A stretch of 64,000 nt of DNA from Diadema setosum (Eukaryota; Echinodermata; Echinoidea; Diadematoida; Diadematidae), in the NCBI GenBank assembly GCA_033980235.1, contig CM067072.1, positions 18,603,047-18,667,046 of the forward strand, given 5' to 3'. How positions within the stretch are numbered: the first letter of the stretch is position 1; each line of letters starts with the position of its first letter. Shown here in pieces: positions 57,010-64,000 of the stretch. The notes beneath the pieces are model-generated. The model was not told the DNA's origin. It saw only the letters and a program-made list of their open reading frames with translations, and did no database searches. A program made the position numbers and the translations under genes.

Positions 57010-58130
57010 ATTGGTCAATACCAGACGAGCAGTCAAGTATTCTTCGTTAGCTTGTTCGCAGACCCTTTCATCAAAGACTCAACTTCATTTAAAAATGCTC
57101 CGATGAATGATTATGAAATTATGGGAGAACATCAAGTTTTATGATGTCTTTAAAAAAAAAAACATGTACATAGTAGCACCACGACGGTATGCAATATTGT
57201 ATTCGTGTCGATCAACACCTTATGGGTCTTTCTTTGAGACTTGTTATGGGCTCAATAATATTGCACCTTAGCAAGAATGAACCACAAGCAGGAAGATATG
57301 TCTTTGTAATGGTAATTACGTTTCGACATCCCAACCAATAAGAGATAGGTTAGGTGAATGATAAAGACACGGGAATACACGAATAGAAATTGGTCAAAAA
57401 AATGAAATAAAACGAACATTATTCTAATAGGCATGCCTGGGCAGTAATCTGATGTTTCTATTGATAAAAAATTCTATTTAAAGATTCATATCAGTTTGCA
57501 TTGTCAGAATCATGAGGAAAAGTGATGAAATAAACCGGCTATCCAGGGTACAGTTTAAACACTTTCACATGAAACAGCTCTGATTAACTTTTGCACAATA
57601 TTTCTGTTCAGAATTGACTTTTGTTTTTTATGTTTTGATCTTAAAGTATAGGATTTCATTTGAAGCAAAATATAGCCAAAATTATGTAAACGTCCAAAAT
57701 GAATCTTCAGATTGCTCAGCGAGACAGCGTCTTCGAATCCCGATCAGCGAAGGCACAAATGCACCTGTGGAATTGTTTTGTACAGCAATAGAAATTTGAC
57801 GACTATTTAAATAATTACATCCAGTTGGAACTTCATCTGTTAAACCTCCTAGGTTATGTGCACAATGTGATTGGTCAATACCAGACAAGCAATCATTTAT
57901 TCTACGCTTGTCTTTTTTTAGTAGACCCCTTTCATCATGGACTCAACTTAATTTGAAAATTTACTCTCGATGAATGGTTATAGAATATGAAAGAACTTAA
58001 GTTTCCTGATATAAAAAAAATATATGTTCATAATATCAGCACAAGGATAAGTAATATTGCATTTTAGTGCCAAGCAACACCAACAACGCCTTTGTTTTGA
58101 GACTAGTTTGGGGCGTAATATTGCACCGTC
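57010..58130. repeat. Two diverged copies of a 260-bp segment
   Basis: ATTGGTCAATACCAGAC begins copies at 57,010 and 57,872. They share CCTTTCATCA, GACTCAACTT, CGATGAATG and GCAATATTG/GTAATATTGCA, each in the same order to about 57,270 and 58,130. The copies are well diverged. The DNA between them (57,271-57,871) is unassigned. Confidence 0.75.
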
Positions 58131-59236
58131 AATGACCGTGGCAAGATCGAACAGAAAATGTTCCACCATTTTCTCAAATCGTGTAGTTTGCACCCATTTT
58201 CGCGACTTCGAACCTTTCTAGCTCCCTTATTGAACCTTTTTTTCTTAGTGTGTAAATATTAACAGTGGCGCCGCTTCGCGATCCAAGCGCTGCTGTAGGT
58301 ATAGTGCTAGCGTACTTCCATATCCATGTAGATATCTCAATCTTCACTTATCCAAATTGCACCAAATTCACTGGAAATGACTCATGTCCACTTGCTCACG
58401 CTAATTGGAACCAAATCGCAAGCCGGGAAGCGTAAGGTGAAGTTGTCGACTTTCCTGTCGTCGCTAAAAATAATCTGCTCTGTACGACTAAACAAGAGTG
58501 ATCGCGGCGTAGGCCCTACCTGCCTGCGCACGCACAGACTGAAGTTAGCCAATGTAATATGATGAGACAAATCTTTCAAGTAATCGGGAGCAAAAAATTA
58601 ATTTATAAATTATATGAGCTAAGTCGAATGAAAAATATAGTTCGTAAATCACACAAATCGCCAAAATCATGACATTTTTTAGTTTAGTTCCCGCGTAAAT
58701 TCGCCGTTCGCAAAGTAATAGTCGGCTAACTACAGTTCTAGATTGTGCATGTCGCGTTTACCATGATCTCTCGCGAAGAGTGAGTTTTTTTTTGAGTGAC
58801 GACTTGAAAGTCGGCGTCAATATTGATACTTCTCGATTACCGATTTCGTTCAAATATAAGACAGTATTTTGAAATATGCTTAGAAGTACATCCTGTAATT
58901 TTGGTGCGATTTGGTTCAGCGAAATTTGAGACAGCTGCATGAATAGGACAGTACACAAGCGCCGCCTGCTAGCTAAAATTGGGCCTAAGCGTCGTCTGCT
59001 ACTCGGTACGATTTAACGCACGCGTATGCGAGAGCTTGTAATCAGTTATATAGTTGGCACCTGTGACATCACGACATCCGGGCTCGTCAGCTCATTAGCA
59101 TAATTGTCAAAAAATTCAGTTTTTAACATGAAATTACGGGCTCAATCGTTACGAAATTTTGATTCTGTTTGCACGGCTGGGTCTTTCAGAATTAAAAGAA
59201 CAACATATAAAACAATAAAAAACCGGTACAATGCCC
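58131..59236. other. Unassigned DNA, possibly a diverged foldback element
   Basis: CCAAATTGCACCAAATTCAC near 58,353 and the complement of GGTGCGATTTGGTTCAGCG near 58,901 resemble inverted copies, as do GTGCTAGCG near 58,304 and GCGCCGCC near 58,960. This is too diverged to define ends. No gene is supported. Confidence 0.3.
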
Positions 59237-59869
59237 TTTTAAGGGACTCTGAGGCTTCAACCCCCTCCCCCTCCTTTGGCGGGGGGGGGGGCTCATTTTA
59301 TCAATTAAGATCACACTACCATAAACATGCTATCTGCCAACTTTGATAAAAATCCGTCGTAGATTTCTAAAGAAGATGCTGAAAATGTGGTAATCCCCCT
59401 CCTCTCTCTACCCCCCCCCCCAAAGCTGGGCATCCCTGGATTCACGATAATCAAACATGAAATTTCATTCATTAACGTCTTCATTAGCAGCGGTATAGAC
59501 AGGCGGGGGCTACGACATGTGGTAAAGGAAGCAATGATTCATCCGCAGGTTTCATTGAGAGTTTCTCTTCCATCTGTACATAATATAGGTGAAATGAACG
59601 GTTTGAACATATCCCGGCGGCTTTTGCACGTTTCACGGCAAAATTGAACATTTGCACATTTCCCGGCGTCAGGTTTGCACATTTCCCATTGATGAAATTT
59701 AGAAGTTTGCACATTTCCCGGCGAGACGTTTGCACTTTTACCGCCGTTTGCACATTTCCCCGTGTTTGCACATTTCCCGGCTCCACACGGGACGATCGTT
59801 AACGATCACACCATCACTGTACAGGCATGCTTACCTGGTAACATAGAACTGCACATTACTTGAATGTGA
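59237..59869 (+). repeat. R5 repeat with GCACATTTCCCGG array
   Basis: Starts GGGACTCTGAGGCTTCAACC, has a G11 tract near 59,283 and a C10 tract near 59,410, and then at least six TTTGCACATTTCCCGG-type words at irregular spacing between 59,600 and 59,780. It ends with GGACGATCGTTAACGATC, an internal palindrome. It is inverted relative to 47,155-47,600. Confidence 0.82.
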
Positions 59870-60840
59870 GACCATTCTGAAGCAAATAATTTTCACGCAA
59901 CAATAGATGTATAAAATGTCGAATATAGCATTCTTGTATGAACTCATTCCCACTGATCAGTTACTAGGAATTCCCTTTAAGTTTTGACCTAACGGGTTCA
60001 AAATCATTGAAAATCATCCTCTGAAAATATCATGGAACTTGAAAGCACAGCAAAGTGGTATTAACAGAGTTTGATATATTACTTTTTCTGTTATTCCAAA
60101 GTGATGCCTAACCTAAGCAAAACGTGTCGTATCAACACTTCGTCACAATTTCATGTCTGACGCAATGAAAATTATTGAAAGTCATAAAACTTGAAAGAAC
60201 AGCAAAGTGGTATTAACAGAGTTTGATATATTACTTAATTTTACTGTGATGTCTCTCTCCGGAAAAAAATGCATGTGTTATGCAGCATTGATAAAGCAGT
60301 CAATTCCAGAACAAAGATCAATAACTGTTTTTGGGATATTGGTGACTGCATCAATGTCGTAACAATTGTAATCAAAAGAACAAGTCACTTCAAAGTTATT
60401 CATCTATCGCAAATCACATTGAGATGCATTCAATTTTAACGAAATGGTTGTATCAATGTAAATCATAATTAAGGCCTATCGTGGAATTAAGCGATTTCGC
60501 CACCCTTGCCGACTTTTTTCGTCACCACTGACGTTTAACTCCTTTCTGTTTGGAAGCCCTCGATTCCATATTGCATCTCTGCGGAAAAGAATGCATGTGT
60601 TATGCAGCATTAATAAGCAGTCATTCGAGAACAAAGATCAATAACTGTTTTTGGGACTACATCAATTTCATCACCCTTGTCGAATTCTTTTCATCTCCCT
60701 TTATGCTTTAAGTATATGAGACCTGAAATTTCATAATTTTACTGTTATTCCAAAGTGATGACTCTCTCCGGAAAAAAAAAATGCATGTGTTATGCAGTAT
60801 TGATAAGCAGTCAATTCCGGAACAAAGGGGATATTGGTGA
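59870..60840. repeat. R4 repeat, right block (three units)
   Basis: Begins GACCATTCTGAAGCAAATAA directly after R5. R4 cores lie at 60,269, 60,589 and 60,781, with the same CTTGAAAG, ATTCCAAAGTGATG and GATATTGGTGA modules as at 40,208-41,921. Confidence 0.85.
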
Positions 60841-61989
60841 CTTCATTTTCTTTCTTTTTTTTATTGACAAAATCCTTCCTTTGTCATGTTTATTATATTC
60901 TCGCAAATATCATCGTTTGTGGGTTTCTTTAAAGACATTCGTAATTGTTTATAAATAATTTGTGCGCTAAAATAGTATGTAAAAAATAAAAAAGCTTGTA
61001 TGAAGACTATCCCACAATGAAGCTCGCTTTCTCCATTCCTTTCTCTCCTCGGTTCATAATGTGCACGAAAAGTTGCTTAAAACTTCGAGTAAAAAACGTT
61101 TGCATATGAATTTACTTAATACATGTAGTTAGGTTCATATTTGGCATTAATGCATGTAATCGAAGTAGAGAATGGAGACTCTATAAGTCAATAAACATTA
61201 AAATAACACTTTATCAATTTTATCCCATACAACTGTGAAGGAATAGGCTCCATTCTCGCGAGAGAAGAGTGTCACAGATCAGACTGTGCAATTAGTTACT
61301 TCAGCTTGGAGTTGGGTGTTACAGTATGTTCAAAAGCTTGCCAAAATAACGATTACTATATAGCGCGTAACTCTTGAGACAGCAAGTAGCTGCACGAATC
61401 AAATAATGTACTATCGGTCTACACTGTGTTGTGTAGTTCTTGTAAATGTAAAGGGAGAGATGTTACCAGCTCTCCAATGATGCTTTGTTGGATACAGGAT
61501 TTTAGCTTACACTTTATGAGCGGACTGAAACTAAATTAACGACTAGTTTCTCAAATAATAAAGGCCTCTTATACGAATATCGCATAAACGGCTCAATAGA
61601 GAATACCATTGTTCATTTCACTGCAATTTTCCGCGAGAGTAACGACCGTCGAGAGATGTACACAAAAGAAATATATGTCATTCATTGACACAAAGAGTTG
61701 ATTTTTTTTTACACTTTCTACCCTCTTTGAACCGGTACGTTCGCCTCCATGGAATTTAATTACATATCTTCACTGACGTCGAAATCTTGTCACCTGCACA
61801 GAGTTGCTTCTTTAGATCTTGGTACAGATCTTATACACGGTAACATTAAATGTCCTGCTTTCTAGACTATATTGTGCCATATATGAAAGCCGTTATCTCC
61901 ACAAAAGATTCATCGTGTGGAAAAGAGTAACATTCATGCCAACTTCGACATAGACTTCCTATGATATCCAGGACTTTTTAAGAATTGAG
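60841..61989. other. Non-coding stretch, nothing recognised
   Basis: AT-rich DNA without long frames or repeats recognised elsewhere in the window. Confidence 0.5.
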
Positions 61990-63060
61990 AATATATTTTT
62001 TTTAATATCCAAATGTTTTATTTGGTACTCATTATATAACATTCTTGAGGCAAACACAGCTGAGAGATACATGACAATAAATACATTGTGTTCAGTTTCT
62101 TAATTATACATGCACATTTTTCTCTTGAGGTATGTTGTCTGTGTGGGTTTATAACGGAAAGGAATGTTAAAAGCTGACATAGCCGGAAGGTTGCCAACGA
62201 CATGCAGAGTGGTAAGCGGATATACACAGTCTAATTATTTGAAATCTATGCCATATCGACACAGAGAAAGAGAAAAAAAAATTACAACATAAAAGTGCCA
62301 TGGCGTAAACATTCAGTGAAAAATATCTACAGCTCGATTATACCGCTGAGTGGTTCCCATTTCCGGTTATGCACATTGATCTTTCCTTGTCTCTTTGCAA
62401 TATAACACTCTTCACGATATGATTGTGATAACATAGCCTTAAAGGAGGACAAACAGGGAATAGTGTTGTTACTTCTGCTTGCATATATACATCTTTTTCC
62501 TATAAGTAAAATATGGTTTACCAGTGTTTTGTTTATATCAATCTCTGTAACTAAAATTAATACCGTCTTCACATTAAGGGATGACAAATCTATAATCGTA
62601 AGAAAAGATGTTATTTCCCTCTAAAATGTTTGTGACACCTTACAGTTCCACATAATGTGTTCAATCGTTTAATTCTCAATACATCCATATGAACACAAAA
62701 GGGAATATACTTCATTTTAAACAACATAGTTTAGTGGTAATATGTTAAGTATCTTGAACGGAAATTCTCTACTTCTTGCTTCAGATGACGCTTGCACTAT
62801 AAGTTTACGTGCTTTACCTATATCCTGCTTTGTCATATCAAAATTAGACTGCATTCTAAAAGTACTAACAGGCGTTTCATATTTAAATTCTACTAATAAA
62901 TCATAAAAATGTCTGCTCTTTAATCGGGCACTCAGACGTAAGCGTTCCGGAAAAACGACAGTGTCTTTTACGTCTTGGTAAAATTCTGCACCGACTGATA
63001 AAACCTGTATTTCTGTGTTCTTTTTAACAGCCGACCAAATACTAGTCCGGGAGCCAGCGA
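61990..63060 (-). pseudogene. LINE D, 3' fragment of an L1-like element
   Basis: Minus-strand frames give the C-terminal part of an L1-like ORF2: KSRHFYDLLVEFKY and SREFPFKILNILPLNYVV (62,717-62,960), then after a frame change YIPFCVHM and a decayed zinc-knuckle region (about 62,600-62,700), and VTEIDINKTLVNHILLIGKR with NRKWEPLS at the end (62,327-62,587). A stretch with an AATAAA signal near 62,018 and an A-rich run near 61,995 may be its 3' end. It lacks endonuclease and RT core and is heavily decayed. Confidence 0.78.
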
Positions 63061-63203
63061 TGGTCAGCCTAGCTGAAAAGATTACCAATTTTTATGTATA
63101 TAGCAATTTAGTACATATGCCCCTGAGTATGGAAATGCACGTCTGGTTGGTCATCGGTGGTGGGTGTGGCCAGGAGGGCCAAAAAAAGGACCCCTCAAAA
63201 TTA

Positions 63204-64000
63204 GGCTAGCCTAGCTGGAAAAGTAACCCCATGAAAAACAACTTGAATTTTTTCGTTACAGGATAAATGAATGACCATTGCCAGACGTTTTAAGTGGTAG
63301 GGGGTAACCGCCAGACGCCCTTAAAGACCCAACTCCAGCTAGGCTAGCCTAGCTGAAAAAGTAACCCCATGAAAACCACTGGAACTTGTTCGTTACACTT
63401 ACAGGATAAATGAATGGCCATTGCCAGACGTTTTAAGTGGTGGTGGGTAGCCGCCAGACGCCCTCAAAGACCCAACTTTTTCCAGCTAGCCTGGCCTAGC
63501 TGAAAAAGTAACCTAATGAAATCCACTGGAACTTATGCGTTACACTTAGAGGATAAATGCATGACCATTGCCAGACGTTCTAAATGGGGGGGGGGGTAGC
63601 CGCCAGACGCCCTTAAAGACCCAATTTTACCAGCTAGGCTAGCCTAGCTGAAAATTAAAATAACCCTATGAAACCCATTGGAACTTGTTCTTACACTTAC
63701 AGAATAAATGCATGGCCGTTGCCAGACGCTTTAAGTGGGGGGACGTAGCCCCCGGACGCTCTCAAAGACCCAATTTTACCATCTATAGGCTAGCCTAGCT
63801 ATAAAAGTAACCTCCTGAAACCCATTTGAACTTGTTCTTTACACTAAAAGGATGAATGAATGATTGTTGTCAAACGATTTACGTGTTGGGCTCAGCCGCC
63901 AGACCCCCTCAAAGACCCAATTTTTCCAGCTAGGTTATGAAGAGTATGATAACCTATAGTGAAACCCACATGAACTTGTTTTTTAACTCAACGCAAGGAG
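63204..64000. repeat. About 145-bp satellite array, running off the window
   Basis: GGCTAGCCTAGCTG or a variant recurs at about 63,204, 63,342, 63,485, 63,638 and 63,788, with a decayed sixth near 63,930. Each unit continues AAAAGTAACC, GGATAAATGxATG, CCATTGCCAGACG and GCCGCCAGACGCCC. Unit lengths are 138-153 bp. A G9 run sits in the third unit. Confidence 0.92.

Overview
The window is AT-rich eukaryotic DNA with no bacterial gene organisation. It is almost entirely transposable elements, their nested remnants and local tandem arrays. Reasons to place it in a metazoan: AP-endonuclease LINEs of two clades, a Ty3/gypsy LTR retrotransposon whose primer-binding site fits a metazoan tRNA-Leu, a tRNA-headed SINE, TA-target MITEs, many dinucleotide microsatellites and GT-AG splice-like signals. 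The style of the foldback repeats and of the mag/SURL-like gypsy element suggests a marine invertebrate, possibly an echinoderm. That placement is inference.

Layout. 1-5,300: fragments of a dispersed foldback family (R7), a foldback MITE, and a decayed minus-strand LINE (about 1,640-4,640) with an FMDD reverse transcriptase, a trinucleotide 3' tail, an internal foldback element (R6) and a curious 37-bp inverted duplication. 6,354-20,168: a three-level nest. A minus-strand L1/Tx1-like LINE (ORF1, ORF2) was split by a 9.0-kb Ty3/gypsy element (7,198-16,216; matched LTRs, 5-bp target duplication), whose integrase gene was split in turn by a tandem SINE dimer with a 7-bp target duplication. 21,050-27,750: foldback elements, a higher-order satellite-like array, a 282-bp MITE with 8-bp target duplication, a Tc1/mariner-like MITE carrying a second MITE (3-bp target duplication, many AGCAATTGCT motifs), and a 343-bp triplication. 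27,720-32,570: a nearly complete CR1/L2-type LINE with ORF1 and ORF2 broken by frameshifts. 32,680-38,000: TA microsatellites, a second copy of the 8-bp-TSD MITE, a 96-bp mariner-like MITE and about 250-bp tandem repeats. 38,413-39,560: a tRNA-like sequence and a broken tyrosine-recombinase domain. 40,208-45,811: repeat family R4 split by an L1-like LINE with an unusually long (52-54 bp) target duplication. 45,986-49,518: palindrome-rich DNA, a GGTGCA-rich block and a foldback. 49,525-59,230 is the least repetitive part and holds the only plausible host coding exon (52,714-52,937, minus, with a good acceptor and a stop). 59,237-60,840 repeats R5/R4 modules, 61,990-63,060 is another LINE 3' fragment, and 63,204-64,000 is a 145-bp satellite running off the end.

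No intact protein-coding system was found. Nearly every coding block is a mobile-element pseudogene, and the value of the window lies in its insertion stratigraphy. The tyrosine-recombinase remnant and the possible terminal exon are the least explained coding signals.
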